Origin: Dendrophyllia cribrosa
Taxonomy: Eukaryota; Cnidaria; Anthozoa; Scleractinia; Dendrophylliidae
Assembly (NCBI GenBank): GCA_024195265.1
Contig: JAJLRJ010000004.1
Coordinates: 42,798,488-42,862,487, forward strand
Direction: 5' to 3'
DNA length: 64,000 bases
The position numbers were made by a program, and so were the translations under genes. Shown here piece by piece: positions 45,828 through 57,149 of the stretch. Each line of letters starts with the position of its first letter. Position 1 is the first letter of the stretch. The notes beneath the pieces were generated by a model. That model had not been told where the DNA came from. It did not search any database and saw only the letters and a program-made list of their open reading frames with translations.

Positions 45828-48800
45828 ATGGCGCAACCCAGGCAACGAAGACGACGTGGTTACAATCAACGCGAGCTGATTGCCTGGCTGGACAAACAGG
45901 AACGAAATGTCGAACGGATCGAGCCTGCCGACGACATTATTGCGGAGTTCGACCCTCTAAACAACCCACAAGAGCCAGATTTCGAACAATTTGTTCAAAT
46001 CTATGATCGGGTTGACCTAGGCGTTCAACAGGGCAGGCGAACACGCAGGTTCCGCTTTGCAACCAATCTGGAAAACTCTCTTGTCGCCAGGATTCTGAAC
46101 AAAATCAGGCAATATGTTCCCACACGGCACACAATCAACTTACGGTTCACAGTCGAGCTACGAAACACTGAAACCGGGGTGTTGAGGAATTTTTATCAAA
46201 ACAACCACAATAGTCATTGGTTGTCCACTCTCTCCGAGACACGACAGTGGTTGCAAGCACAGGAAGAGCTTCGTCTTCAAAACGCAAGACTCGACAGGCC
46301 TGACACCAAATGGGTTTACGAACGCACTGTCCTGCTTGATGTCAAAGTAGTGTTGGATCGACAACCCTTGCAAATAGGCCTCGGACGCCTTCCTGATTGG
46401 ATTCGCAACAAAAGAGAAGTCATTTCTCTTGACATTTACAACGACAATCTTTGTCTCCATCGCTGCTTGGCTGTCCATCGGGGAGCTCATAAAAGGGACA
46501 ATACTCGCAGAGCCAGGGAACTCGCAGAAAGCTTCTTCGCAGTTTATCCTGGGCTTCGAGACCGTCTAACTTTGCGGCACTTATCTACACTCGAAAGGCA
46601 CTTCAAGCAAGGTATTGCCGCATACACTGTTCTACCCAATGGTGGCTTTGTTTTGAGCCACAGCCCTGCGAACTACGACAAGGTAGGCACTCCAACCATG
46701 ACTATCGGGATTCATGAGGGGCATGCCTTCTTGATCACCAATATCAACAAAGTCACAAACAACTACACTTGTGGCGAGTGCAATGCGAGGTTCACACAAG
46801 CTCGCCACGCCAAGACGTGTACTCGTGGCCAAACCAAAACCGACTGCCCTGGGAAACGTATCCTCGCTCCTGAGTCCGCTTTCGAGAAAGCCTTTTACCC
46901 AGAAGGCGGTTTCGGGGTCAAGGCAGTGTGCTGGCTGGAGTGGGAGGCGAAGCGGTTAGGCATTCACATTCACCATCACAGATGCGGGCATGGCGGTGAG
47001 AGATACATTTGTGGCAACCCAGTCGACGGCTATCACCCAGAAAGCAAGACAGTTTTCCAGTTCCATGGTTGCTTCTGGCACGGTTGCGAGAAATGCTACC
47101 CCTACTTTGGCCGGAGGCGCGAATCGGTATATACTGACCGCAGGGGCAATCCAATCACAAGGGCGGTTGCCTACCAAAAGACTCTGCAACGAACTCAGTT
47201 GCTTCGAGCCGCTGGTTACAACGTGGTGGAAAGGTGGGAACACGAAAAGCCTCGGCCCTGGTGGAATGACCGTTGCCCACAGAAAAGAAACAAAACATAT
47301 CCCCACGCGATCGTCTATGACTTCGAAGCGTACCAGGACAAGACCAAGGCAGCTCTCCCAACACGGGATCTCTCGTATGAAAGTGAGCATGTGCCTATCT
47401 CAGTCTCCATTGCCGACACGTTGAACCCTGAGCCTGAGTACATTTTCTCCAAAGATCCCGACGAGCTTATCGGGCTGTTCTATAACTCCCTGGAGCGGCG
47501 CAGCGCTGCCATCCGCGAGGATGTAGCTGCAAAATACATGCCCCCAGACACTGAGAGTCTTCCCGAGAAGCAATTCAATCTTATCGACCAATGGTGCAAC
47601 CAAGTGCCGGTAGTCGGCTTCAACTCAGGCCACTACGATCTCAAGCTTATCCGCAAGTACTTTGTTTCTCATCTCGATCAAGAGAACAGGGTCTTCGCTG
47701 CGGAGAAAGAGGGTCGCATCATGTTCATCAACACTCCCAGCTACAAGTTCTTGGACATCATGAACTATTTGGCCCCAGGCATCACATACGACAAGTGGGT
47801 CAAGACGTATGGTGCAACACAGACCAAATCCTGGCTCCCATACGAGTGGTTTGACAGTGCTGACAAGCTGGACTACCCTGGTCTCCCGCCATACTGGTGT
47901 TAGTACTCAGAACTCAAAAACGATTTCGTTCTATCTCCCAAGGAGCACGAAGAATGCAAGCGCATCTTCCACGAGCTAGGTATGAAGACTTTGGGGACTG
48001 GCTGGAGTACTACAACAATCTGGACGTGTCTCCCTTCCTCGAAGCTCTCCAAACGATGAAGTCCTTCTACACTGGGCTCGGGGTAGACATCTTCAAAGAC
48101 GCGGTCTCCTTGCCCGGGGTATCGATGCAATACGCCCTGCGAGGCTCATTGAGAGAGCGCAATGTCCCAGCACTATATGCTCCTGGGTCCGAAGCTTACG
48201 CCATGCTGAAGGAGGCTGTGGTCGGTGGTCCAAGCCTGGTGTTCACCCGCAAGCATGTGCGTGGTGAAACTCGCATCCGCCCCCACAAATATGACTTGGC
48301 GCGCATCACGAAGCGCATCCTCGGCTTCGATGCAAACTCCCTCTACCCAAGCACGATGCTCAAGGAGATGCCCTGCGGCAAAGAGAAGGTTGTGCACTAC
48401 AACGCCCCTGAGCAGGCGGCGAAAGCTCTCGAAATGAATCTGAATACAGGCAGGTGGTTCGGGTTTGCGGAAGTGGACATCGAAGTCCCCCGAGAGTTGT
48501 GGGAGCAGTTCGAAGAGTTTCCACCACTCTTCATCAATCAAGCAGTGCCTGACGAATGCGTTCCGCAGCATATGCACGACTACCTCCAAGAAAGTGGCCG
48601 AACCCGCTTTCCAGACCAGAAAAAGCTGCTGGGTGTGCTGTCAGCGAAAAAAATGCTGATCTACGCACCCCTCTTGAAGTGGTATCTTGAAAGAGGGTTC
48701 AAGATCACAGCAGTCTACCGCACTATCGACTACATGCCCAAAAAGCTCTTCGACTGGTTCGTTCGCGAGGTAGCCGACAATCGAAGGAAAGGCGACGCTG

Positions 48801-49654
48801 ACAAAGAGAAGGCATTACTTGCTGAAGTTTTCAAGCTCCTGGGCAACAGTACCTACGGCAAGTTCATCGAAGCCGTGGAGCGCCAGACAAGAACGGTGTA
48901 CACAAGGGACGAGGACGAAGTCGACAAGAATATCCGCTCGGCCTTGTTCGAAGACCTCGAAGAGATCGCAGATGCCTATAAGATCGAGCTGCGCAAGCCA
49001 AAGGTCACAATCAACCGTCCTTTCCAAGTGGGTATCGTTGTGTACCAGCTTGCCAAGCTGCGCATGCTGGAGTTCTACTACGACTTCCTGGACTACTACC
49101 TCGACAGGCATGACTTCGATCTTATCCAGATGGACACGGACAGTATGTACTTCGCCCTTGCGCACGACAAGCTGGAGGAGGCAGTACACCCAGAACTCCG
49201 TGACCAGTTCGAGGCGGAGAAGAAGACTTGGTTGGCGTGGGACAAGTGGAGCGGCAGAGAGCCCGGCTTATTCAAGCTTGAGAAGGAAGGCACACGGGCC
49301 ATCGCCTTATGCAGCAAGTGCTACTTCGTAGACAACGATGGCACCCCCAACAAAGAGCCCAAGATCTCCGCCAAGGGAGTGAACAAAAAGGAAAACAGGC
49401 TGGCGTGGAAAAAGCACGAGTCCCAGCGCCTAGCCAAAGTGGAGCAAGAGCTGCGCTGGGAAAGGTACGAAAGAGCCCTCGAGGGGCGCAAGGACATGGC
49501 CACCAACAGGGGTTTCCGAATGCACAACGGTGCCATGCACACGTACGAGCAGCGCAAGCTGTGCCTTTCAGCGTACTACGACAAGCGTTGGGTGCTGCCA
49601 GACGGTATCCACACAGAGCCCATTGAGTTTCACATCCCAGCTGGTGGCAACTGA
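45828..49654 (+). pseudogene. Polinton protein-primed family B DNA polymerase, broken
   Basis: Would copy the element by protein-primed replication. The upstream frame (45828-47903, 691 codons) has an N-terminal region with NLCLHRCLAVHRG, zinc-type cysteines (YTCGECNARF), HGCFWHGCEKC, then Exo I (YDFEAYQD, about residue 495) and Exo II (NSGHYDLKLI, about 596). The downstream frame (47897-49654) begins near the Exo III motif (YYNNLDV) and carries Pol A (DANSLYPS), Pol B (KLLGNSTYGK) and Pol C (DTDS). The join is broken twice: an in-frame TAG at 47901-47903 and a single-base frameshift near 47985-47995. Otherwise full length for the family. It ends tail to tail with the integrase, overlapping by about 25 bp. 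The start is the first ATG after a TATA box. Confidence 0.9.
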
Positions 49655-50626
49655 GTGCCCGGCGGCACAACCATCAATTCCTCACGAACAAACCCTCTCT
49701 TGAGGCCATCATACAAGTAATATACCACGGGCGCATCCGGCTTGGTTACAACCTTGTGTATTTGGTAGACCTTCAATGACCAGATGGTATCAGTCGCACG
49801 CCTCCCGCCCCCTTCCAGCTCGCCAGGGTAGTACAAGTATCGTACATGGACTCGCCCTGGAGGGAGTTTTTTCTCATAGACCCCCACTGGTCTCGAATAG
49901 AGGGTAGAGAGTTTGGCAGAAACGACTTTCTCTTTGATTGCTGAAGTGGGCTTCTTGCCAGTCAATCTTGTCACTTCATTGTTTAAAGCCGACACAACGT
50001 CGGGCAGCCTTCGTACCCATTCAGTAGATCTCTGGCCAGAGGGAAGGCGCATTTCAACCGCGTACTGATGTCCAAACAACCTTTCAGCCAGGGTTCGGTT
50101 GAATCTTCACAACTATCGCTTGGTCTCTGTGGATATCAACCCGCCCGCGACGAATGGCCGTTTTGTTATCCTCCATAGCCTTCGTAACAGCACCCATAAA
50201 CTCTTTCCCAGGGTCAACCTGCAACAGTTGTGGCCATTTCAAAGGTCCGCGTCTGTAAATCTTCTGAAAGGCTTTCGAAACCTCTAGAGACTCATTCGAA
50301 GTTAAGGGCTCTGCTGCTTTGTAGCGGCTAGCCACATCAACAAGGGTTAATGCGTATTTGTAAACCTTTCTCCCATGGGGCAGTTTGTCGTGGGGCAAAA
50401 AAAGGAGATCCGCTTGATGCACAGCATTGGGCGTGAAGACATCAAACTTTGGTCGAGGGATATGGCGTGGCGCTGGTAGGTAAACTTGCCAAATAGCTTG
50501 TTTGACGAGCCACTTTTTTGCGACATCATCAGAGACCTTGGCTGCTGCAGCTAGCTTTTTGACAGCGGCAAGACCTTTCCAGTAGCCTTTCGGACTGTAA
50601 TAGATCTTTGATAATTTAGCATCCAT
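49630..50626 (-). pseudogene. Polinton retroviral-type (DDE) integrase, frameshifted
   Basis: Would insert the element into host DNA. Starts at 50626 (MDAKLSKIYYSPKGYWKG), the N-terminus usual for Polinton integrases. The rve core shows the two aspartates in VHQADLLFLP and LLQVDPGKEF. A frameshift between about 50084 and 50105 falls at the segment where the catalytic glutamate is expected (after RDQAIV), and the frame resumes at FGHQYAVEMRLPS. The C-terminal part includes SRPVGVYEKKLPPGRV and an SH3/chromodomain-like beta region (VYQIHKVV, VYYLYDGLKRGFV). Inactive as it stands. Confidence 0.85.
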
Positions 50627-50633
50627 ATATATG
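50627..50633 (-). promoter_or_regulatory. TATATA box at integrase start
   Basis: On the minus strand, CTCATATATATGG places the box immediately before the integrase ATG, inside the preceding open frame. Confidence 0.4.
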
Positions 50634-51067
50634 AGGTTTTTAAGAAATCGAAAAGCTGCATACCCAAGGGCAAGCACGCCAGTTCCGATAAACAAGAACT
50701 CGCCTTGCTTCTGTTGTTGGCCGGGTTTATAGAAGTCAGAGAACTCGGGCTCTTTTGGGGGCTCTATTTGTTTGTCCCGATGGGTTTGGTTGTAGAGAAC
50801 CAGAGCTTGGTCGGTCTTAGCGAAGTTGTGTTTCGCCTGGTCTTTAATCCGATCATTGGTTGCAACCCAGTCGAGGAGCTTTGTGCGGTCCTTCTCATAT
50901 TTGGCATAAGCTGCATTGTAAGCCTCTAAGGCCTTGTCGTGTCTGGTCTTCTCTTCCAGTGCGGCTTGGCCATTGTCGCCTGATAAATATTTTGCCAAAT
51001 AATTGCCGCCAGTGAAAGCGGCTGCATTGAGAATTGCTCCACCAACCATTATGGCGATTGAGGCCAT
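50627..51067 (-). CDS. Polinton small membrane protein, read through in frame into the integrase
   Basis: Residues 1-22 (MASIAIMVGGAILNAAAFTG) and about 122-145 (FLFIGTGVLALGYAAFRFL) are hydrophobic, separated by a charged helical middle rich in K, E and A. No stop separates it from the integrase start at 50626, so one continuous frame covers 51067-50084. In a working element the two are presumably separate proteins; here the stop may have been lost, or the fusion is natural. Function unknown; the twin membrane segments suggest a virion or membrane role (inference). Confidence 0.6.
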
Positions 51068-51069
51068 TG

Positions 51070-51079
51070 TGTATATATT
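51070..51079 (-). promoter_or_regulatory. TATATA box
   Basis: Minus strand AATATATACACAATG ends at the start codon of the membrane-protein gene. It resembles the boxes at 51771-51784 and 52449-52458. Confidence 0.4.
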
Positions 51080-51086
51080 GTGTTTT

Positions 51087-51308
51087 TTACATGTTGGCTG
51101 AGAGGATTTTCTGATCCTCGAGGTATTTCTTTAGCGCGATGCTTCCAGCCATGACAGCTGTGAACTTCACGTAGTTCATCACATTAGAGCTGGGGTCAGA
51201 TGTGAATGGCTCTTTAACGACTTTTTTAGCGATCCACCCAATACCAGCTACAAGGCCAGTGATTGTTGCGGCATCAGTAACAGACTTCACGAGCTTGTTG
51301 TCAGACAT
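51087..51308 (-). CDS. Polinton small hydrophobic protein, 73 residues
   Basis: Reads MSDNKLVKSVTDAATITGLV, with two hydrophobic segments (ITGLVAGIGWIA and FTAVMAGSIAL) separated by a short charged, S/P-containing loop. Intact frame, 19 bp from its neighbour, with a TATATA box (51311-51317) just before ATG. Small two-helix proteins of this type sit between integrase and polymerase regions of animal Polintons; no function known to me. Confidence 0.6.
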   Translation of the reverse strand: MSDNKLVKSVTDAATITGLVAGIGWIAKKVVKEPFTSDPSSNVMNYVKFTAVMAGSIALKKYLEDQKILSANM

Positions 51309-51309
51309 G

Positions 51310-51317
51310 GTATATAT
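51310..51317 (-). promoter_or_regulatory. TATATA box
   Basis: CTTATATATACC directly precedes ATG of the 73-residue gene. Confidence 0.4.
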
Positions 51318-51332
51318 AAGATTTTTATTTTT

Positions 51333-51770
51333 TTATTGCATCTCGCGAATTCTTCGACTCGGTGGTCTCTGTGTGGGTGGAGGAGTTTGAACCTCATTCA
51401 CCTCTGCTGCCGGAGCAGTGGGCCTAAGTGTCTTCTTAATGGCTTCACGTTGGTAATACACACCAAAAGCGGATACAATCACGCCGGCAGCTGTTAGAAT
51501 GTAGAAGACAGAGTTGTTGCTGCTCTCTGTGTTGTCGCTGTCAGTGGATGTGTTTGAAGCCTGGCTTGGGGTGGGGCCCTTTGCCGTTTTAGAAGCCTGT
51601 TTTTTTGCCTCTCTTGCCAGACGATTTCGCTCTGCTAGCCTTTTGCCAGAAGCAACACGACCAGGGCTTTTTGCTGGAGCAGTCTTTGGTGTATCAGAGG
51701 TAACGTGCGTGTTGGTTGTCGCTGTTTCTTCAGGTATCGTCGGCAACGGTTGCTCAGCTTGTGCCTCCAT
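51333..51770 (-). CDS. Polinton single-pass membrane protein, 145 residues
   Basis: The N-terminal half is polar and S/T/P/K-rich (SGKRLAERNRLAREAKKQAS). One membrane segment lies at about 86-106 (VFYILTAAGVIVSAFGVYY), and the tail is proline-rich (TPPPTQRPPSRR). The frame is intact, starting at the ATG after TATATATATACACG. Function unknown. Confidence 0.6.
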   Translation of the reverse strand: MEAQAEQPLPTIPEETATTNTHVTSDTPKTAPAKSPGRVASGKRLAERNRLAREAKKQASKTAKGPTPSQASNTSTDSDNTESSNNSVFYILTAAGVIVSAFGVYYQREAIKKTLRPTAPAAEVNEVQTPPPTQRPPSRRIREMQ

Positions 51771-51774
51771 CGTG

Positions 51775-51784
51775 TATATATATA
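51775..51784 (-). promoter_or_regulatory. TATATA box
   Basis: Minus strand TATATATATACACGATG leads into the start codon. The CACGATG context is shared with the box at 52449-52458. Confidence 0.45.
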
Positions 51785-51863
51785 ATTTTTAAAAAATAAT
51801 CTATCCGATTCCTACCTGGTTCCTTCGTGGTTCCTTCGTGGTTCCTTAGTGGTTCCTGTCAGA

Positions 51864-52448
51864 TTAATTGTCAACTTCATCAGAGCCCTCTAGTGGGTAT
51901 CCTTCACCGTCCCTTGTGGTGGGCCTGGGTGTTGGATCTTCGGGCTCCTTTTTGAAGTCGATGTGTTTTGTAGTGATCAAAGCAGCATTTGCCAATGCCA
52001 AGAATTTGCCGCATCGCAGTGCAAGACCACCAGCAAGAGATGACAATTCATGATTGATCATGTAGTCATTTTTGAGTTCTTTCTGCAACTTTTCCACATC
52101 GTCAATCGAAACAACCATGCCAGCGCCTTTGGTTACAAGCATTAAAACGCTGTCAATCAGAGACTCAGTTGTCTTGTTGCCGACGTAAGCTTCATACCTT
52201 TTGTAAAATTTTTCAACTTCCTTATCCGAAAGGCGTTTCACCTGCTCGTGTGTGAGCTGGGCACCGATGGCTTCTTTTGATTTGCCAGTCGAGACCAGAA
52301 TTGCCAGCTTCTCGCGTTAAGCAGGAATGAGGTCCCCCTCTAGCAGACGGATGGGTGAGTCTGATGGCACGGAGCTATCTGGAGATGACTCCAGCATCTG
52401 CATGATTTCTTCATTCATTGCGGCCTCATTAAGGTTTGCGTGTGCCAT
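51864..52448 (-). pseudogene. Polinton hypothetical protein, about 194 codons with one in-frame stop
   Basis: From ATG at 52448 (MAHANLNEAAMNEEIMQMLE) the frame runs to a TAA at 52319-52321 and then continues open to 51864. It includes LVSTGKSKEAIGAQLTHEQV, KFYKRYEAYVGNKTTESLI and LSSLAGGLALRCGKFLALAN. The stop after GDLIPA is the only break. Largely alpha-helical with a hydrophobic C-terminal third. I do not recognise the family beyond its position in Polintons. Confidence 0.6.
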
Positions 52449-52451
52449 CGT

Positions 52452-52458
52452 GTATATA
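52452..52458 (-). promoter_or_regulatory. TATATA box
   Basis: Minus strand CATATATACACGATG precedes the 194-codon gene. Confidence 0.45.
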
Positions 52459-52465
52459 TGTGTTT

Positions 52466-52705
52466 TTAAATTTCAATTATTTTCTTGATGTCAGGCAAAA
52501 GCCTTTCAACCTCCTGTAAGAGCTCGGCCATTGTGCCTGGCATCTCTACGAGTTTCAAAGGGTAGCGGCTAAGAAGCATCTGGCGCAGATCATCCTCACC
52601 GGCGGCTTTGATAATTTTGAATTGCATTTCGTCTGTCTTGTCCTGTAATTTAATCAAAAGCTGGTAGAAGGCTGTTAGCTTGTGAAGCTTGGTAGGGGCA
52701 TTCAT
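52466..52705 (-). CDS. Polinton small helical protein, 79 residues
   Basis: Intact frame MNAPTKLHKLTAFYQLLIKL to LPDIKKIIEI, predicted mostly helical with heptad-like leucines and no membrane segment. ATG lies 14 bp from a long TATATATATATA run at 52720-52731 that could also serve a divergent plus-strand start at 52731 (MLFIFSLRSHMDI), whose gene is cut off near the poly-C tract. Function unknown. Confidence 0.55.
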   Translation of the reverse strand: MNAPTKLHKLTAFYQLLIKLQDKTDEMQFKIIKAAGEDDLRQMLLSRYPLKLVEMPGTMAELLQEVERLLPDIKKIIEI

Positions 52706-52997
52706 TTTATACTCTGAGGTATATATATATATGCTGTTTATATTTTCACTTCGATCCCATATGGATATAGCCTGCCACGCAGTCGTTTTTAGGGGGATCG
52801 TGTTTCACTCCCCCCCCCCCCCCCCCCCCCCCACAAACGCCTGCTTAACCGTGACCAACATTCCTTTGCCATTGTTTTACTTGTCAGACAATCTAGCCAA
52901 TCGCCATCGAGGCATTGTTTGTCGATGACCAATCAAAATAATCGTTTTATAATTTCCCGCGAATTTTCAAGATGCGGCACTGTGAAGTTGCTTGATT
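52706..52997. other. Polinton right breakpoint region
   Basis: Contains a possible divergent Polinton promoter (TATATATATATATG at 52719-52732), a C run (about 52810-52832) and then AT-rich sequence leading to the next gene. No right-hand Polinton terminal repeat is seen. Confidence 0.5.
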
Positions 52998-54136
52998 ATG
53001 GCGTGTTCGCGTGTTACGATGCCTGAAACCCCGAAAAAAATTATTGATTGCCAATTCAAGTGCTTTTTGTGCGACACTTTGACTCAGGCATCTGCTGGAA
53101 GAGTAAAAATTTTTGGGAGAAGTGCTGTTGATCTTCTTGGCCTGATCGAATCGGCAATCGGCGAGAACATTAACATTTACCGCAACTGTGGATCCGAATT
53201 GTTTGTTTGCAACGCTCGTTGTTACAAGAGACTTCAGCGCTTTGAAAAAGCAAAAAATAATTTAAAAAGTGTCAAAGAAGAGATCTGTAGTGCTTACGAG
53301 TCGATTAAGCGAAGGGAGAAACGGTAAAGAGCCGATCAAGTTGACAAAAGCGTAGATGAAAATATCACACTTTTAACTACAACAAAACAAGCTTCAGCGC
53401 CAAAATCTCTCAAGTTCACGGACTCATCGTCAGCCTCAACCACCGCCTCGTACTCTGCTTCCACTTGTACTTCTTATAATCGCCCAGCTGTATTTTTCGG
53501 AAATCCTGTAGCATGGATATCGCCACAATACTTGGGTGATGAACTCTTACGACAAGCCTTCAGCGCTCCATTGTTAACGTCAACTCCAGTGTCCAAACAG
53601 AAAACAACGAACCATAGGAAGACTTCCGAAACAATTACCGAGACTACTGTGAAGATTTCTGTTGACTACCCCAGTAAGCCTTTCAGTAAAACTTTATCAA
53701 GAGACTACGAAGCCCTGGGGAAGGCTCTACTTCATGGCCCGCCTTCGCGTATTGCAACCGCCGTGATGAAGTGTGCCCCGCTAACAGATCTTGTAATCGC
53801 AAAAGTGTTACGCTTGCTGAAGACGGAGGTGGGTGATCTTTGTTCAAAGAAAAAACCTTCGTTGCTAAAAAATTGTACTGCAGAGGGTCTTGTCAATTTC
53901 GACTTTGAGGAGGTTTGCAACGAGTGGAAAGAAAGGGCGCCTATATTTTACTCCTTCCTTTTGACGTCTTGCACTACAGGACACCGTCAGAAGGCTACGA
54001 CGTGGCTCCCAAGCATGGCCATAGCTGGGTCAATTTTGCTGAAGCAAAGAAATCCGCACATGAATGCTACAGCAAGCGTCATGAGTTTGGTACTAAAAAC
54101 CAAATCCATTGAGGTAAGCATTTGAAGCTTGATTTG

Positions 54137-54140
<4 letters not shown>

Positions 54141-54173
<33 letters not shown>
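54141..54173. repeat. (ATT)n microsatellite
   Basis: About 11 ATT units just downstream of the exon 1 donor. Confidence 0.9.
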
Positions 54174-54174
<1 letters not shown>

Positions 54175-55992
54175 TGTTGAAAATTAAACCATCTATTGCT
54201 CTTCTATATTATAGTCTGGAATGATAGTTTCTAGTAAACTTGATTTCTTAAAACAAAGTATTAATTTTGGGATCGTGTTGGAACAGTTGGGTTTACAGGC
54301 CATTCGCATTAAGTTAAAATGTTCTTAAAAGTTTTTCCCAATTTCCTGTTTTTGGTTCATTCTTTAAATTGTTTCAGTCTAAAGTTTCCTAACAATATGA
54401 ATACTTTATCTTTGAATGTAAGGATGAAGGAAATTTTGCAATACCCCTTGTTTTCATGACCAATAATAATTAAAATCTAGTCTCATGAGTTACTTCAATT
54501 TTCATAATTTACTGTTAAATCATGTTATTCGTTTCCTTTAACCAGGCCACGCTGAACAGGTTTAGCAAGTTCAAGATAACTTGCAGTAACTTCAAAGCAC
54601 TCAAAGTAATGGATGTCCATGGTCAAAACCACGATCAAGTACTAAACCAGGCTAAAACACGGATTGCTGCAGAAATGAAGGAAATTGCTGAGAAAGAAGC
54701 ACAGCATACCAGTAGCGGGACATGTACCAAGGACCCTAGTGCCATGTTTTCGACCTGTGAGACTTGTCAGACTATTAAATCTGATAAGACCAAGTCACAC
54801 CCTGGTTTCATCATTGCATTTGACAATATAGACATTCACCAGGAGAGAAGGGAAATGACCATGTCTGCACAAAATAGGGATATCCGTTGGATAAATCACG
54901 AAATGGTGCAAAATAGGGTCTCGGGAAATAATCTCCAGTCCCAGAACCTGAAGGCGAACATTGCAGATGTCCCAAATAAAACATTCCTCCCTGATGTTAA
55001 TGACCAAAACAGACAAAGGCTGAACTATGTTATTCTGATTTCAAGAATTATTGTGAGCCATTTTGATTGTTTTGCACCCTTCCGAGATGTTTGTATTTAT
55101 CACATACCTCATAAATACAGCAAGGAACAGTCCATGAAATCTATTAAGGTATTAAAGAAAACATTTAATTGTTTTTAAACAAAATAATTTTTGAATAGCT
55201 TGATTTGCTTCCACTGCATTGCCACTAGTACTTGGAAATTCAAAATTTTCAAACTTTCAAAGTTTCAAAATACATGTAGTAAACTTTATTTGCTTATCCA
55301 CATTATAACAACCATCTATTAAGTTAGTATATGCACCTGTAGTTCTTCCACAAAAAATTGAAGTATATGGTAATGCATTAGTATTATCCAGTAAACACAC
55401 ATGACTAATTTTGATCTTTTCTTCTCCTATTTTTTTTTATTTTTACAGGTTCCTTTGGGAGTAGTATTCAAAGATGAGAATATAAATGAAGATATGTTGG
55501 CCATCTTACAGAAATTTCACTCATACCTCCCTCGGATAGCTAACAGTCAGATTGATGGACAAATTTTCACTGGGGATCAGTTGACTGTGGAGAGGGCTGT
55601 CAACGTGATTGCATCTGTTGCTAATGGGTTCACCCCTGAGGCGCGACTCGAAGGCATGAACCTGCAGATTGGAGACTGGCATGCTGCAGTCAAACTTCTT
55701 TCGGTAAAACATACTATAGACAGTATTTGTGATGAGCAAACATTATTAGCAAACATTATTAGTATACTTAATTGACAGAATTGTAAAACCTCGAGGAAAT
55801 GAAAAAAAAAAAAGACAAAACCAAAAAAAGATAATTGTTGTCCCACATAGAGAGACTTTTCAGGTTGCATGGTAACACTAAGCAGCTGACCAAGCAACCT
55901 GAAAACTCCCAGAACCTGATCTTTTCATGTACATAGGTTCATACCAGCCCCTGCCTATAATAAACTACTGCCCTAACATACAGCTGCCTTAA

Positions 55993-56787
55993 GGTGGCTG
56001 AACACAGTTTCACTGTACTTATGCGTCATACATTGTCATTTAAAAACCACTAACGTCTGGGCGCCCAAAATTGGCGATGCATACGATTAAGCAACAAGCT
56101 ATATATTTTGATATTTTTGTTGAGCTTTTAGGGTGTTGCCATGGCAACACGGTGGATTGAAAATCGGCCTGCAATATTTGGTTTCTTTTATTTTCAGAAA
56201 ATCTAGTCGTTAGATTTTGTCCATCATTTGTCTCCAGTAAACTCGTAAAAATATTCGCATGTTAACTCTGGTCTCATGTAATTTTGACAGAGGGATCTTC
56301 CGTAATCTGTGGTTTAATATGTTTGCGTTTTGTAAAAATCTCCTCTGTTAGATTTCAAATTTTTGATGGCAGGTGAGTTCGGCATATTCGGAACTATTAT
56401 TGTGCCAAATTTCGTGAAATTCTAATGAGTAGTTTCGTAGAAATCAGCACGTTTCCGAGGAAAGTCGCTAAAACATCCAGTCACAATTTTTTGGTCAACT
56501 GCGCATGCGTTGCATTTGACTGGGTTCTCGATCCAAAGACAAAAACGACCATAAAGGCAGTGTATTTCTTCAATGGTTCTATATATTATCTATTGTTTCA
56601 ACAAACATTTTTACGAACAACAAATTGTTTGATTTTAAAACGAAAAACAACACTTTCGCGATCTACGCTGAGCAAAATAAAATGATCGCTGAACAGGCGC
56701 CATGTTTGTTTTTCTCAAAACTCTGCGCGCGCTGACTCACGTAAGCAGCTGAAATTGAAGAGCGCGCGCAAACTGTGTTCAGCCACC
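55993..56787. mobile_element. 795-bp non-autonomous TTAA element
   Basis: Termini GGTGGCTGAACACAGTTT and the exact complement, flanked by TTAA on both sides (55989-55992 and 56788-56791). It lies in intron 3 of the DUF6589-like gene. No transposase. The interior is unique, with GCGCGC-rich right shoulder. Confidence 0.85.
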
Positions 56788-57149
56788 TTAATGTACAATG
56801 TACTTCTCAATGCATGTACTGAACAAAAAGTACTTTACAATGTTTATGGTTATGTTTATGGGTGGTATTAAGTGATTTAATACTAACCATAAACATAATA
56901 TCATTGTGTTAATGCATTTAATTAATTGCACACAGTCATTGGCCAGTTATATGACTACATGTGCTCTAGCTCACTTAGTTGTTGGGAGACCCCACATAAA
57001 TATTTTTTAGGCCTTCAAATCTTCCCCTAGAAAAAAGGGGAAATTTTTCTTTTGCCAGTTGTTTGTTCATGTTTACCTTGATAAGTACATTGTTGAATCC
57101 CATCTTAGTATGATGGTAGTTCACCAACAACATTGATGTCATTTTTTGC

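Larger units (their letters stand above)
45579..52743. mobile_element. Truncated, inactive Polinton/Maverick
   Basis: Holds protein-primed DNA polymerase B on the plus strand and, convergent to it on the minus strand, an integrase and five small genes. The packaging ATPase, cysteine protease and major/minor capsid genes expected for a complete 15-20-kb element are missing, and no right terminal repeat is seen. The element therefore ends at an unclear breakpoint between about 52731 and 52830. Base composition is visibly more GC-rich than the flanks. Three of the genes carry stops or frameshifts. Confidence 0.9.

Noticed and set aside
46158..49670. Antisense and shifted frames over the Polinton polymerase
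   Set aside because: Shadows of the GC-rich polymerase coding sequence.
52992..53331. Splice donor at 53322 (ACG/GTAAAG) instead of a stop in the DUF6589-like gene
   Set aside because: The same frame continues open straight after the TAA with sensible protein sequence, so a nonsense mutation is simpler than a new intron; transcripts could overturn this.
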